The position numbers and the translations under genes were made by a program. From positions 102,609 through 166,608 of the forward strand of contig JAFKJY010000041.1 of the NCBI GenBank assembly GCA_017305835.1: a stretch of 64,000 bases of DNA. The letters are read 5' to 3'. Position 1 is the stretch's first letter. Each line of letters opens with the position of its first letter. Below the pieces are notes generated by a model that made no database searches, was not told the DNA's origin, and was given only the letters and a program-made list of their open reading frames with translations. This stretch comes from Hyphomicrobiales bacterium. Lineage in GTDB: Bacteria; Pseudomonadota; Alphaproteobacteria; Rhizobiales; Rhizobiaceae. Shown here one piece after another: positions 15,081-30,487 of the stretch.

Positions 15081-16130
15081 TCACGAGATCAGGCGGCCGA
15101 AGCGCTCGACCTCCTCGCCGGTGGTGGCGAAACTGGTGACGAGGCGGGCCATCGTCTCGCTCTCGCCGACCGGCCCGGCATAGCCGTACGGCGGATGCCA
15201 GTCGTAGAAGACGGCGCCGGCCTTCTGCAGCGCCTCGAAGGTCGCCTTCTCCATGATGGCGAAGACCTCGTTGGCCTGCGGCGCCCAGGCGAGCCGCAGC
15301 TTCGAGGAGACGTCGATCGCGGTGGCGAGCGCGGCGGCCATGCGGTTGGCGTGGCGGGCCGAGTCCAGCCACAGGCCGTCGGCGAGATAGGCGTCGAACT
15401 GCGCCGCCACGAAGCGCGACTTGGAGAAGAGCTGGGCGGCGCGCTTGCGCAGGAACGGCATGTCGCGGCCGATGTCCGGGTTGAGCACCACCACGGCCTC
15501 GGCGCACCAGCAGCCGTTCTTCGTGCCGCCGAAGGAGACGATGTCGACGCCGCTCTTCCAGGTCATCTCGGCCGGCGTGCAGCCGAGCGAGACCAGCGCG
15601 TTGGCGAAGCGGGCGCCGTCCATGTGCAGCGGGATGCCATGCGTGCGGCAGACGCCCGAGACCGCGCGGATGTCGTCGAGGCCGTAGACGGTGCCGACCT
15701 CCGTCGCCTGCGTGATCGAGGTGGCCATGGGCTGGCCGGCATGGACGAAGGCGGCCGGATGGCGGCGGATGGCGCGGTCGAGCAGCGCCGGGTCGATGCG
15801 GCCGAGTGCGCCGTCGACGGGCGACAGGCGTGCGCCGCCGGTGAAGTATTCCGGCGCGCCGCACTCGTCCTCCAGCATGTGCGCCTCGCGGTGGGCGAAG
15901 GCGACGCCGCCGGGCCTGGCGAGCGCCGTCATCGACAGCGAATTGGCGGCGGTGCCGGTGGCGACGAAATAGACGGCCACCTCGCGCTCGAAGATCTCGG
16001 AAACCCGGGCGGCGACCTTGCGGTCGAGATCGCTGGTGCCGTAGGCCGGTGCGAAGCCCGCCGCCTGTCCGGAAAGGGCGGCCGCGACCGCCGGATGGGC
16101 GCCCGCCCAGTTGTCCGATGCGAAGTTCAT
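15081..16130 (-). CDS. ltaE: Low-specificity L-threonine aldolase (349 aa)
   Basis: A fold-type I PLP enzyme of the beta-eliminating lyase family (PF01212). The protein opens with MNFASDNWAGAHP, carries the cofactor region ATGTAANSLSMTAL, the HREAHMLEDECG and HMDGARFANALVSLG segments, and the PLP lysine in SFGGTKNG. It cleaves L-threonine or allo-threonine to glycine and acetaldehyde. The ATG at 16130 starts the conserved N-terminus; the frame extends upstream to 16259 but without homology. It is divergent from gltB across a gap of 482 nt. Confidence 0.92.
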   Translation of the reverse strand: MNFASDNWAGAHPAVAAALSGQAAGFAPAYGTSDLDRKVAARVSEIFEREVAVYFVATGTAANSLSMTALARPGGVAFAHREAHMLEDECGAPEYFTGGARLSPVDGALGRIDPALLDRAIRRHPAAFVHAGQPMATSITQATEVGTVYGLDDIRAVSGVCRTHGIPLHMDGARFANALVSLGCTPAEMTWKSGVDIVSFGGTKNGCWCAEAVVVLNPDIGRDMPFLRKRAAQLFSKSRFVAAQFDAYLADGLWLDSARHANRMAAALATAIDVSSKLRLAWAPQANEVFAIMEKATFEALQKAGAVFYDWHPPYGYAGPVGESETMARLVTSFATTGEEVERFGRLIS

Positions 16131-16367
16131 GGAGATGTCCCGTGCCGATGCTGCGCCGGCCATGTCGGCCGCGTCGCGCAGTTTGAGGATTTGCGGCCTG
16201 CTGGCAAGGCTCCGGCGCCCTTCTCGGGCGGTGCGGGCGATGCCTGGACGTGCGCGCAAGAAAATTACGCAACACCCGCTGATGCAAACATGAAATTTCT
16301 TGATCCGCTCCCTTTTTTGCTGAAAGCGTCTTGCGAGCCGCCGGGATTTCTGGCATACGCGATATAG

Positions 16368-16382
16368 GACAGTAGTACTGTC
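16368..16382. promoter_or_regulatory. Perfect palindrome in the ltaE-gltB gap, candidate operator
   Basis: GACAGTAGTACTGTC is a perfect 7+1+7 palindrome about 230 nt before gltB. The gap (16131-16612) is the AT-richest stretch nearby and has no gene; the remainder shows only a GATATAGG element and a T-rich tract near 16310. The palindrome may bind a regulator of glutamate synthase or threonine aldolase; none can be named. Confidence 0.45.
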
Positions 16383-16612
16383 TTATTTATCGAAGCGTCG
16401 AACGGGGAGTTGCCGTATAGTATCGGCAGCTCCGCGCTTGGGCGCGAACGCGTCCGGACCGCTTGGCGGCGGCGCCGGCGGCGGAGATGAGGCATCGCGC
16501 GAGACCGCGCGGCCTCGACCTGCAAGGAGAAGCCGCGGATTGCCGGAATGCTGCCCCGGGCAGCTTGCGGAGAGGATGGGTGGCCCGACAGGGCGAGACT
16601 GGAGGACAGGCG

Positions 16613-21334
<4,722 letters not shown>

Positions 21335-21518
21335 TGCCGATCGCGATCTTCCTCATGGGCGTCCCGCCCTCGCTCAAACCGGGGGCGCGTCCGCGCTGAC
21401 AGTGCGGCCAGCGGGCTGGCCGGAGCTGCGGGGGCACCCTCGCATATCGAGACAAGATCGACGCACGACCCTTGGAGACCGAACGTCCCGGGTCGAACGC
21501 AAGTCCGAGGAACGGGAC

Positions 21519-22973
21519 ATGGGCAAGGTAACAGGCTTTCTGGAGATCGACCGGCAGGTGCACAAGTACCAGCCGGCGTCCGACCGCATCCGGCATTTCC
21601 GCGAATTCACGCTGCCGATGTCGGACAAGGAGGTCGAGAAACAGGCTGCCCGCTGCATGGATTGCGGCGTGCCGTTCTGCCACGGCCCGACGGGCTGCCC
21701 GGTGCACAATCAGATCCCCGACTGGAACGACCTCGTCTACCATGACGATTGGGAAGGGGCGATCCGCAACCTGCACTCGACCAACAACTTCCCCGACTGG
21801 ACCGGGCGCATCTGCCCGGCGCCCTGCGAGGAAGCCTGCACGCTGAACATCGAGGACATCCCCGTCGCCATCAAGACGATCGAGCAGGCGATTGCCGACA
21901 AGGCCTACGAGACCGGATACGTGCGGCCCTATCCGCCCGAGCGCAAGACGGGCAGACGCGTCGCCATCATCGGCTCCGGCCCGGCCGGAATGGCCGCCGC
22001 GCAGCAGCTCGGCCGCGCCGGCCACGACGTGCATGTCTACGAGCGCGAGAGCCGGCCCGGCGGGCTGATGCGCTACGGCATCCCCGACTTCAAGATCGAG
22101 AAGCGGCATGTCGACCGGCGCGTCGAGCAGATGAAGGGCGAGGGCGTGACCTTCTTCTGCGGCGTCAATGTCGGCGTCGACAGGAAGGTCTCCGATCTGC
22201 TCGCCGAATATGACGCGGTGCTCTATTGCGGCGGCTCGGAGAAGCCGCGGCCGGCGGGCATACCGGGTGTCGAGTTCGAGGGCGTGCACGACGCCATGCC
22301 CTATCTCGTCCAGCAGAACCGGCGCGTCGGCGGCGAGGACATCCAGTCGGTCGCCTGGCCGTCCGAGCCGATCCTGGCCGGCGGCAAGCATGTCGTGGTG
22401 GTGGGCGGCGGCGACACGGCGTCCGACTGCATCGGCACGGCCTTCCGGCAGGGTGCGGTGCGCGTCACCCAGCTCGACATCCGGCCGCAGCCGCCCGAGA
22501 GGGAGGACAAGCTGGCGACGTGGCCCTACTGGGCGACGAAGATGCGCACCTCCTCCAGCCAAGCCGAGGGCGCGGAGCGCGAGTTCCAGGTCGCCACGCT
22601 CGAATTCGTCGGCGAGGACGGCGTGCTGACCGGCGTCAAGTGCTGCGAGGTCGACGACAGGCGGCGGCCGGTCGCCGGCACGGAGTTCGTGATCCGGGCC
22701 GACCTCGCCTTCATCGCGATCGGCTTCGCCGGGCCGATGGAGGCCGGCGTGCTGTCGGAGCTCGGCGGCGGGCTGAAGACCAGCGTCGACCTTCGCCGGT
22801 CGACCAACGTCACGGCGAACGAGCGTGACTACCGCACCAGCGTCGATCGCCTGTTCGCCGCCGGCGACGTGCGCCGCGGCCAGTCGCTGGTGGTCTGGGC
22901 GATCCGCGAGGGCCGGCAGGCCGCCAGCTCGATCGACGAGTACCTGATGGGCTCGACCCTGCTGCCGCGCTAG
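21519..22973 (+). CDS. gltD: Glutamate synthase (NADPH) small subunit (484 aa)
   Basis: The N-terminal 4Fe-4S region has the cysteine clusters CMDCGVPFC and CPAPCEEAC. Then come an FAD motif ([12 protein letters not shown]) and an NADPH motif ([12 protein letters not shown]), and a final FAD contact [14 protein letters not shown]. GltD feeds electrons from NADPH to GltB. The ATG at 21519 begins the conserved MGKVTGFLE sequence; longer in-frame extensions are not conserved. It follows gltB by 184 nt with no terminator visible between them, so the two are probably one operon. Confidence 0.97.
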   Translation: MGKVTGFLEIDRQVHKYQPASDRIRHFREFTLPMSDKEVEKQAARCMDCGVPFCHGPTGCPVHNQIPDWNDLVYHDDWEGAIRNLHSTNNFPDWTGRICPAPCEEACTLNIEDIPVAIKTIEQAIADKAYETGYVRPYPPERKTGRRVAIIGSGPAGMAAAQQLGRAGHDVHVYERESRPGGLMRYGIPDFKIEKRHVDRRVEQMKGEGVTFFCGVNVGVDRKVSDLLAEYDAVLYCGGSEKPRPAGIPGVEFEGVHDAMPYLVQQNRRVGGEDIQSVAWPSEPILAGGKHVVVVGGGDTASDCIGTAFRQGAVRVTQLDIRPQPPEREDKLATWPYWATKMRTSSSQAEGAEREFQVATLEFVGEDGVLTGVKCCEVDDRRRPVAGTEFVIRADLAFIAIGFAGPMEAGVLSELGGGLKTSVDLRRSTNVTANERDYRTSVDRLFAAGDVRRGQSLVVWAIREGRQAASSIDEYLMGSTLLPR

Positions 22974-22983
22974 GCGGCGGGGT

Positions 22984-24243
22984 CTACTTCCCGGAGACGG
23001 TTTCGATCGTCGAGGTCGTCTCGGCGGTGGCTGAGGTCGTCGGTTCGGTCTTGCCGGCCGCGGCTTCGGCGCTCGCCGGGACGATCGCGAAATTGTCGGC
23101 GCGGCCGGGCTTGCTGGCCGGGGCCAGCCCTTCCTGTACGAGCTTCTCGACCGGGGTGCCGAGCTTCCTGTCCTCGGCGGCCGGGTCGTGCGCGCCGAGC
23201 AGCGCGGCGCCGCCGTCGAGCGCGGGGTCGGCGAGCGAGATGGGCGCCGTCCGGTCGATCTCGGCCGGCTGCTGCATGCCTATCCCGGCTGCGGGGCCGG
23301 TGGTGGGACCGAGCGAGGCGATGCCGGGCGCGACGGCGTTGCCGAGCAGCTTGTTCAGCGGCCGCTCGACGTAGAAGGCGACCTTGCGCTTGCCGGCGAC
23401 GGTCAGGTTGATGCCGTCCGAGCCGCGCAGGCGCACGCGCTGGCCATTCATGTCGGGACCGACCGAGGTGAAGGCGCCGTTGTCGTCGACGAAGCCTTCC
23501 CAGATGTCGACGAACTCGCCGCCCGCCTGCTCGGCCGCGGCGCGGTAGATGTCGTTCAAGGCGAGCATGTCGGCGGTCATGCCGGATGGCTTGAAGGAGG
23601 GCATGCCGACCCACAGAAGCGGCACGTGCGCCTGCCTGATCGCCGCGGCCAGCTTGCCCACGCGGGTGGTGTATTCGGCGGTCCATGCGTCGGAGCGCAC
23701 GCGCTCGCGATTGCCGTTCACGGCGAGCTGCTGACGGTCGTTGGCGCCGAGCATCACCACCACCACGGCCGGCTTGACCTCCTCGATCACGCCGCCGATC
23801 TGGCTCGGCCAGTCGTAGAAATCGTCGCGGACGAAGCCGGAGGAGCCGTTGGCGCGGACCTCGACGCGGACGCCGGGCGACTGCGCGAACGCATCCTGAA
23901 GGCCCTCGGCGAGGCCGCCGGCCATGAAGTCGCCGACGACGAGCACCGGGCGGGCGTTCTCGAGCTTCTCGACCGCCTGCGGTGGCGGGGGCGCGGCCGG
24001 GGCGGAGCCGGCCGGCGCGCTGCGGGCGGCGGGGCGCTGCCTGGCCGGCGGTGGCGGCGCCTCCTGGCGGTCGCGGCGGCCGAACAGGAAGTCGAACAGG
24101 CCGAAGCGGTGCTGGCGCGGCTGTTGTTCCTGCGCCTGCGCGGCGCCGGAGGTCACCACGGCCGCGGCCGGCGCGGCGACGGCGATGCAGAGCACGACGA
24201 GCGCAAGTCTCAGGAAGGTTGCCGTCGCCCGCCGTGCCGTCAC
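22984..24243 (-). CDS. DUF459 periplasmic SGNH-fold protein with catalytic residues replaced (419 aa)
   Basis: A signal peptide (about residues 1-38) and a proline-rich linker (residues 60-90) precede an SGNH-hydrolase-like domain of the DUF459 family. The nucleophile block, usually GDS, reads GDF (residues 104-106). The glycine block (NGSSG) and the Asn block (GAND, residues 166-169) are kept. The last block, usually DxxH, reads DGIN (276-279). Both Ser and His of the catalytic dyad are therefore missing and the protein may bind rather than cleave its ligand. It starts 11 nt after an mltB-like transglycosylase, so a cell-envelope role linked to peptidoglycan is inferred. Confidence 0.85.
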   Translation of the reverse strand: MTARRATATFLRLALVVLCIAVAAPAAAVVTSGAAQAQEQQPRQHRFGLFDFLFGRRDRQEAPPPPARQRPAARSAPAGSAPAAPPPPQAVEKLENARPVLVVGDFMAGGLAEGLQDAFAQSPGVRVEVRANGSSGFVRDDFYDWPSQIGGVIEEVKPAVVVVMLGANDRQQLAVNGNRERVRSDAWTAEYTTRVGKLAAAIRQAHVPLLWVGMPSFKPSGMTADMLALNDIYRAAAEQAGGEFVDIWEGFVDDNGAFTSVGPDMNGQRVRLRGSDGINLTVAGKRKVAFYVERPLNKLLGNAVAPGIASLGPTTGPAAGIGMQQPAEIDRTAPISLADPALDGGAALLGAHDPAAEDRKLGTPVEKLVQEGLAPASKPGRADNFAIVPASAEAAAGKTEPTTSATAETTSTIETVSGK

Positions 24244-24254
24244 ACGCTACTCCG

Positions 24255-25484
24255 TCACCTGCGCCTCAGGTTGGTGAGGACTTCTTTGCTGGGGTGGCCG
24301 TCCTGCGTCAAGCCTGCCTGCGCCTGGAAGGCCCGGATGGCCGTGCGCGAGCCTTCGCCGATCATGCCGTCGATCTTGCCCTCGTAATAGCCGAGCGCGG
24401 AAAGCCGGCGCTGCAGCTCCTCGCTCTCGTCGGAGGTGAGACGGGTGTAGGGGCGGTTCCAGTCGCGCACCAGGCCGCCATAGCCGGCGATCTGGTCGGC
24501 AAGAAGGCCGACGGCGAGCGCGTAGGTGTCGGCATTGTTGTATTTCTTCAGCACGAAGAAGTTCTTCGTCATCAGGAATACCGGGCCGGTCGGGCCGTCG
24601 GGCAGCTTCAGCTCGGCCTTGTCGGCGCCGCGCGGGAACGGCTTGCCGTTGGCGCGCACGACGCCCATGGCCGCCCACTGGTCGAGCGTCAGCGAGCCGG
24701 AGGGGAACTTGCGGCCGGCCGGCAGCAGCACCTCGTAGCCCCAGGTCTTGCCGGCCTGCCAGCCGCCCTTGGCGAGCAGGTTGGCAGCCGAGGCCAGCGC
24801 GTCGGGGACCGAGCCCCAGATGTCGCGGCGGCCGTCGCGGTCGATGTCCACGGCGAAGGCCTGGTAGCTGGTCGGGATGAACTGCGTGTGCCCCATCGCG
24901 CCGGCCCACGAGCCGGTCAGGTGGCCGACGTCGATGTCGCCGGTCTGGAGGATCTTGAGGGCGGCGACGAGCTGCCCGCTCGCCCATTTGGAGCGGCGGC
25001 TGTCGGCATAGCCGAGGGTCGCCAGCGAGCGCACGGTGGAGCGGACCGCGGCCGGATTCTCGAAGATCTTGCCGTAGTTGGTCTCGACCGACCAGATGGC
25101 CAGCAGCACTGTGCGGGGGACGCCGAAGGTCTGCTCGATATGGTCGAGCCACGGCTTCCAGTCGCGCGCCATCTGGCGGCCGGTGCCGATCGAGCGCTCG
25201 TTGACCCTGCCGTCGATATAGTCCCAGACGGCGGCCTTGAACTCCGGCTGGAAGCTCGCCTTCTGGAGCACTTCCGGATCGGGTTCGGTGATGCCGCGGA
25301 AAGCGCGGTCGAAGACGCCCGGCGTCACGCCCTTGGCGGTGGCGACCTTGCGGAAATCGGCGATCCAGCGCTGGAAGCCGGCATCGGCGCGGGCGACGTT
25401 CGCGCCCGCCAAAAGGAAGATCAACAGGCCGGCCAGCGCCGCGGCACCGATCGATCGCGCTGTTCTTGCAGCTTGCATCCTCAC
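24255..25484 (-). CDS. Lytic murein transglycosylase, MltB family with peptidoglycan-binding domain (409 aa)
   Basis: A signal peptide (ending near residue 33, VARA/DAG) leads a lytic transglycosylase domain with the catalytic Glu in WSVETNYGK, the QFIPTSYQ run and a DIDRDGRRDIW segment. The C-terminal 60 residues are a PG_binding_1 domain (LQRRLSALGYYEGKIDG...). The enzyme cuts peptidoglycan glycan strands between MurNAc and GlcNAc with formation of 1,6-anhydro ends, in the periplasm. No lipobox is seen, so it is a soluble member. It is co-transcribed with the DUF459 gene and divergent from galU. Confidence 0.93.
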   Translation of the reverse strand: MRMQAARTARSIGAAALAGLLIFLLAGANVARADAGFQRWIADFRKVATAKGVTPGVFDRAFRGITEPDPEVLQKASFQPEFKAAVWDYIDGRVNERSIGTGRQMARDWKPWLDHIEQTFGVPRTVLLAIWSVETNYGKIFENPAAVRSTVRSLATLGYADSRRSKWASGQLVAALKILQTGDIDVGHLTGSWAGAMGHTQFIPTSYQAFAVDIDRDGRRDIWGSVPDALASAANLLAKGGWQAGKTWGYEVLLPAGRKFPSGSLTLDQWAAMGVVRANGKPFPRGADKAELKLPDGPTGPVFLMTKNFFVLKKYNNADTYALAVGLLADQIAGYGGLVRDWNRPYTRLTSDESEELQRRLSALGYYEGKIDGMIGEGSRTAIRAFQAQAGLTQDGHPSKEVLTNLRRR

Positions 25485-25690
25485 CTCCTGCGAGAAGTCG
25501 TCCCTTTCATCGGACCCACTTAACGCCGAACGCGGTTAGGAAAGAGTTTACCAAAGTTTTAAGCGGCGATCACCCCGGCTGCGCAGGCGACCCCACAGGG
25601 GGCCTCTTGCCTTCGGGCGTTCAGTATTCTTCAATTCGGGCGTGAAATTGTCCGGCCGGCGAAAAGCGGGCGAACAGGACTGGCGAAGAC

Positions 25691-26599
25691 ATGACGCAGC
25701 GCGTGAGAAAGGCCGTATTCCCGGTGGCGGGGCTCGGCACGCGGTTCCTCCCGGCGACCAAGGCGGTGCCGAAGGAGATGCTGACGATCGTCGACCGGCC
25801 GGTGATCGACTACGTGGTCGAGGAGGCGCGCGAGGCCGGCATCGAGCATTTCATCTTCGTCACCGGCCGCAACAAGGGCGTCATCGAGGACCATTTCGAC
25901 GTCCAGTTCGAGCTCTACGACACGCTGGCGCAGCGCGGCAGGGACGAGACGCTCGCGATGCTCCAGCGGGTGCAGCCGCTGCCCGGCCAGACCAGCTTCA
26001 CCCGCCAGCAGGCGCCGCTCGGCCTCGGCCACGCGGTGTGGTGCGCGCGCGAGCTCGTCGGCGACGAGCCCTTCGCGCTGCTGCTGCCCGACATGATCAT
26101 GCGCGCCGAGGTCGGCTGCCTCTCCCAGATGGTGTCGCTTTACGACCAGACCGGCGGCAACGTCGTGGCCGTGCAGGAATGCGACCCTGCGGACGCCCAC
26201 AAATACGGCATCGTCGGGCGCGGCGCGCGGGCCGGAACCGGCTTCGAGATCGACAGGATGGTGGAGAAGCCGGCCCGCGGCACGGCGCCGTCGAACCTCT
26301 ACCTCAACGGCCGCTACATCCTGCAGCCGCAGATCTTCTCGATCCTGGAGAAGCAGGAGCGCGGCGCCGGCAACGAGATCCAGCTCACCGACGCGATGCT
26401 CAAGCTCAAGGCGAAGCAGCCCTTCTACGGCTATCATTTCAAGGGCCGCGCCTTCGATTGCGGCTCGCCGGAGGGCTTCGTCGAGGCCAACCTCACCTTC
26501 GCGCTGGAGCGGCCGGAGATGCACGAGCGCATCGAGCGTGCGCTGCGCGCGCTCACGGGCGAGCAGCCGCGCGGCAAGTCGGGCCTCAAGGCCGGCTGA
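25691..26599 (+). CDS. galU: UTP-glucose-1-phosphate uridylyltransferase (302 aa)
   Basis: The nucleotidyltransferase fold is intact: [22 protein letters not shown] at the N-terminus holds the UTP-binding loop and the conserved Lys. [15 protein letters not shown] and [20 protein letters not shown] are standard GalU segments. It makes UDP-glucose for exopolysaccharide, lipopolysaccharide and cyclic glucans. The ATG at 25691 has an AGGA-type site upstream. It converges with the outer-membrane barrel gene, leaving 9 nt between stops. Confidence 0.96.
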   Translation: MTQRVRKAVFPVAGLGTRFLPATKAVPKEMLTIVDRPVIDYVVEEAREAGIEHFIFVTGRNKGVIEDHFDVQFELYDTLAQRGRDETLAMLQRVQPLPGQTSFTRQQAPLGLGHAVWCARELVGDEPFALLLPDMIMRAEVGCLSQMVSLYDQTGGNVVAVQECDPADAHKYGIVGRGARAGTGFEIDRMVEKPARGTAPSNLYLNGRYILQPQIFSILEKQERGAGNEIQLTDAMLKLKAKQPFYGYHFKGRAFDCGSPEGFVEANLTFALERPEMHERIERALRALTGEQPRGKSGLKAG

Positions 26600-26608
26600 G
26601 GGCGCGGC

Positions 26609-28330
26609 TCAGCGCCGCAGCGTCACGCCAAGATAGATGCTGTCGGTCTGGCTGTCGCGGCCGGCGATCGTGCTCGTCGTCTGCTCATGGCGGGCGCGCG
26701 CCTTGATGCCGGCATAGCGCCACAGCCACCAGGTGAGGCTCGCCTCGGTGCTCCAGGTCAGGTCGCGGTCGCCGGTGCCGGCATAGCGGCGCCAGTCGGC
26801 TCCAACCGTCGCCGCGCCGGTCAGGTTGGCGCGCAGCTCGCGCGAGACCCCGAGCGTCGACGAATAGAGGATCGAGCCGGACTGGCCGGGCGTTGTCGAG
26901 CCCTCGACCTGCGTCGAGCCGGTCAGGCTGACGATCGTGCCGCGAACGGGCGACCACTGGACGTTGCCGGCGGCCGAAAGGCCCGAGACCGCCGACAGGC
27001 GGGCGTCGTCCGGCTTTTCCGACAGCCAGCCGGCCGAGACCTCGCCGTTCAGCTTCTCGCCGAGATCGAAGGCGAGGCCGGCGCGGGCGCCGTACCGGTT
27101 GGCCGAGCGGCTGTAGCCGGAGCTGTCGGTGGCGTTGTCGTAGAGCCGCCGGCCGAGTTCGGCCTCCACGAAGGGCGTCAGCGCCGGCGAGACCTCGTAG
27201 CCGCCGCGCAGCACCATCGAATAGAGCGTCTGGTTGCGGTCGGCCTGCGAGAGCGTGCCGCCCGCGGCGAGGGCCACGTCGCCATAGGTGTCGCGGCTCA
27301 CGGCGCCGGTCAGGCCGAACTGCAGCTTGCCGACCGCCTTCTCCAGCCCGGCGCTGGCCGACAGCGTCTGCCGCAGCGGGCGGCCGATCGCGCCGGTGAT
27401 GTCGACCGGCGAGGAGGCGTCTTCGGGCTTGCGCTCGTAGCCCAGCGTCGTGTCGAGCCGCAGCGCGTTGCCGAGGTCGAGGCCGAGCGCCGCATTGGCG
27501 GCGCCGCGGAACTCGGAGAAGCCCGACCCGGTGACCGAGGTGCGGTAGGTGCCGTAGGCGTCGAGCGAGGCGGAATGGCGCGCCCAGTCGGACGCCGCGT
27601 CGAGGCGCAGCGTGGTGTCGGAGACGAAGTCGGAGCTGCCGCCGGCCGTGTTGGTGGCGTTCGACGTCCACTCGATACCCTGGTCGAGCGTCGGTCGCAG
27701 CAGGAAGGTCCCGACCCGCATGCCGGGCGGCTCGAACGGGCTCTGCTCCGGCGGCCGGCCGAGCCCCTCGATCGGCGTGGCGCGTTCGCCCGTCGGGCGG
27801 GCGGCGATGTTGCGCTCGAGGTCGGCGGCGTCGATGCTTTTTGTCGGCACCGTGCCGGTCGAGGTCTGCGTGTCGAGCTGCCTTGCCGGCTTCGCGGCCT
27901 TGGTGCCTGAAGCGGGTTTCGCGGCCGTGGTCGTGGCCGGCGCTTCCGTCGGGCGCCTGGCCACCGTGGGGTCGGGCAGCGTGTCGCGCGCGCGCTGACG
28001 CGCGCGTGCCGCGGCATCGACGCTGCCGTCATCATCGGAAGCGCCGGCGAGCTCGTCGTCGAGATCCTCGGCCTGTTTGCGCGGTCGGGCCGGGGCAGCG
28101 GCGGGCGCGATGGCGCTGCGCGCGGAGAGCGGCGCGGGCTTGAGCGGGGCGAGCGGCTCGGCCGGCCCCGGGGGCCTGAGCGGATCGACGGTGTCGGAGG
28201 CGAGCGCGCCGCGCAGGCCGCCCGCCTGCTGGGCCGCGGCCGCGAGCGGCCAGCCGGCGGCCAGCGCCGCCAGCGCGACGGGCGCCATGCGTGCGGCGAA
28301 ACGGCTGATCGTGGCGCGGGCGCGCGACAT
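26609..28330 (-). CDS. Outer-membrane beta-barrel protein, BBP2/DUF2320-like (573 aa)
   Basis: A signal peptide (residues 1-34, ending AAAAQQ) is followed by about 170 residues of Pro/Ala-rich low-complexity sequence. From GTFLLRPTLDQGIEWTSNA onward come alternating amphipathic strands, many ending in aromatic or Leu residues, as expected for a large barrel of 16 or more strands. The layout resembles Putative_beta-barrel_porin_2 proteins of rhizobia, some of which sit beside polysaccharide genes. The last strand is YLGVTLRR, so the usual C-terminal aromatic is absent. It adjoins galU, which weakly suggests surface-polysaccharide work. The ATG at 28330 is preferred over a GTG at 28336. Confidence 0.75.
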   Translation of the reverse strand: MSRARATISRFAARMAPVALAALAAGWPLAAAAQQAGGLRGALASDTVDPLRPPGPAEPLAPLKPAPLSARSAIAPAAAPARPRKQAEDLDDELAGASDDDGSVDAAARARQRARDTLPDPTVARRPTEAPATTTAAKPASGTKAAKPARQLDTQTSTGTVPTKSIDAADLERNIAARPTGERATPIEGLGRPPEQSPFEPPGMRVGTFLLRPTLDQGIEWTSNATNTAGGSSDFVSDTTLRLDAASDWARHSASLDAYGTYRTSVTGSGFSEFRGAANAALGLDLGNALRLDTTLGYERKPEDASSPVDITGAIGRPLRQTLSASAGLEKAVGKLQFGLTGAVSRDTYGDVALAAGGTLSQADRNQTLYSMVLRGGYEVSPALTPFVEAELGRRLYDNATDSSGYSRSANRYGARAGLAFDLGEKLNGEVSAGWLSEKPDDARLSAVSGLSAAGNVQWSPVRGTIVSLTGSTQVEGSTTPGQSGSILYSSTLGVSRELRANLTGAATVGADWRRYAGTGDRDLTWSTEASLTWWLWRYAGIKARARHEQTTSTIAGRDSQTDSIYLGVTLRR

Positions 28331-28393
28331 CGTCACCTGAACGGTTCGGGCGGCGCAATGCGCCGATACTTACCAATCCGTAAATGGCGATGG

Positions 28394-28879
28394 TTAATGG
28401 AGGGTTGACGCGGGCTCGCCGACGTCCGGCTCGACCGCCAGGTCACCGCCGCGGGCCGAGACGACGCGGACGCGGGTGCCGGCCGGCAGGTCCGGCCCGG
28501 TGACGCGCCAGATCGTGTCGCCGAGGCGGATGCGGCCGACGCCTTCCGCGATCGGCTCGGCCAGGATGCCGGTGCGGCCGACGAGCTGCTCGTCGCGGCG
28601 GTTGAGCAGCGGCTCGTCGGTGGCGGTCTCATTGGAGCCCATGACGCGCCGGCCGGCGAAGGCCGAGACGAGGGACAGAACCAGGAAGACCAGCACCTGC
28701 ACCTGCCAGGTCCAGAAGCCCCAGTCCCACAGCCACAGCGACAGCGCGCCGGTGACGATCGCGGCGATGCCGATCCACAGCAGGAAGACGCCGGGGAGCA
28801 GGATCTCCGCCGCGAGCAGGGCAAAGCCCAGGACCATCCAGTTCCAGGCTTCGAGGTCGGCGAAGGCGCTGGCCAGCAT
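28394..28879 (-). CDS. NfeD-family membrane protein (161 aa)
   Basis: Three to four membrane helices occupy residues 10-75 (WMVLGFALLAAEILLPGVFL and VQVLVFLVLSLVSAF). A soluble C-terminal OB-fold follows, with LVGRTGILAEPI and GRIRLGDTIWRVTGPDLPAGTRV, the NfeD signature. Short NfeD proteins pair with SPFH proteins and are thought to anchor or stabilise membrane microdomains. The start lies 15 nt after the stop of the SPFH gene upstream, so the two form one transcript. Confidence 0.93.
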   Translation of the reverse strand: MLASAFADLEAWNWMVLGFALLAAEILLPGVFLLWIGIAAIVTGALSLWLWDWGFWTWQVQVLVFLVLSLVSAFAGRRVMGSNETATDEPLLNRRDEQLVGRTGILAEPIAEGVGRIRLGDTIWRVTGPDLPAGTRVRVVSARGGDLAVEPDVGEPASTLH

Positions 28880-28894
28880 GGGCGTCGCTCCGGC

Positions 28895-29833
<939 letters not shown>

Positions 29834-29997
29834 TCGGTCTCCTCCGCAAGCCTGCGCCGCAGCGCTCCTGTCAAATGATCTATTCGCAGAACGGGCTACT
29901 TACAATCGCTCGCGGCTGGAATCGTGGTCCGACCGGATCCCTATTGCGGCGACGTTGGCCGGCCGGTAGCCTGCCGGCTTCACGAGATCGACGAGCC

Positions 29998-30462
29998 ATG
30001 CCGCTGCTGAGCTTCGATAATCCGGTATTCGCCGCCTTTGCGATCTCGGCGGCGATCATGGTGCTCAAGGCCGTCGCCATGTCGTGGCTGACGGTTGTGA
30101 GGATGATGCAGGTGAACGGCGGGTTCCGCTCGCCCGAAGACCTGCGCAGGACGCTGCTCAACCCGACGCCCGACCCGAAGCAACTGCTTCCCGACGAGCG
30201 TGTCGAGCGCATCCGGCGCATCCAGCAGAACGATCTGGAGAACCTGCCGTTCTTCTTCATGGCCGGAGCCCTCTATGTCCTGACCGATCCCCCGCTGGCC
30301 CTCGCCCAATGGCTGTTCTACGGCTATGCGGTGTCGCGGCTCCTGCATTTCGCTGCCTACATTTCCGGGCAGATCCACGACATTCGTGCGACGCTGTGGA
30401 CCGTGGGATCGCTGATCATCGTGTTCATGGCCGTCATGGCTCTGGTGCACGCGCTGAACTAG
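29998..30462 (+). CDS. MAPEG-family membrane protein (154 aa)
   Basis: Four hydrophobic segments are spread through the protein (residues about 10-35, 80-100, 102-120 and 130-152). The inter-helix sequence RIQQNDLENLPFFFMAGALY carries the conserved E-N of the MAPEG glutathione-transferase superfamily, closest in pattern to microsomal prostaglandin-E-synthase-1-like bacterial members. A glutathione-dependent detoxification role is typical for the family but unproven here. The ATG at 29998 follows GACGAGCC with only a weak ribosome site. It converges with the DAO-type oxidoreductase. Confidence 0.88.
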   Translation: MPLLSFDNPVFAAFAISAAIMVLKAVAMSWLTVVRMMQVNGGFRSPEDLRRTLLNPTPDPKQLLPDERVERIRRIQQNDLENLPFFFMAGALYVLTDPPLALAQWLFYGYAVSRLLHFAAYISGQIHDIRATLWTVGSLIIVFMAVMALVHALN

Positions 30463-30487
30463 GCTTGCGTTCCCGAGGCGGGCTCCT

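Noticed and set aside
25505..25565. CtrA-like TTAA-N7-GTAAAC upstream of the transglycosylase
   Set aside because: The second arm has two mismatches; not distinguishable from chance in this AT-rich gap.
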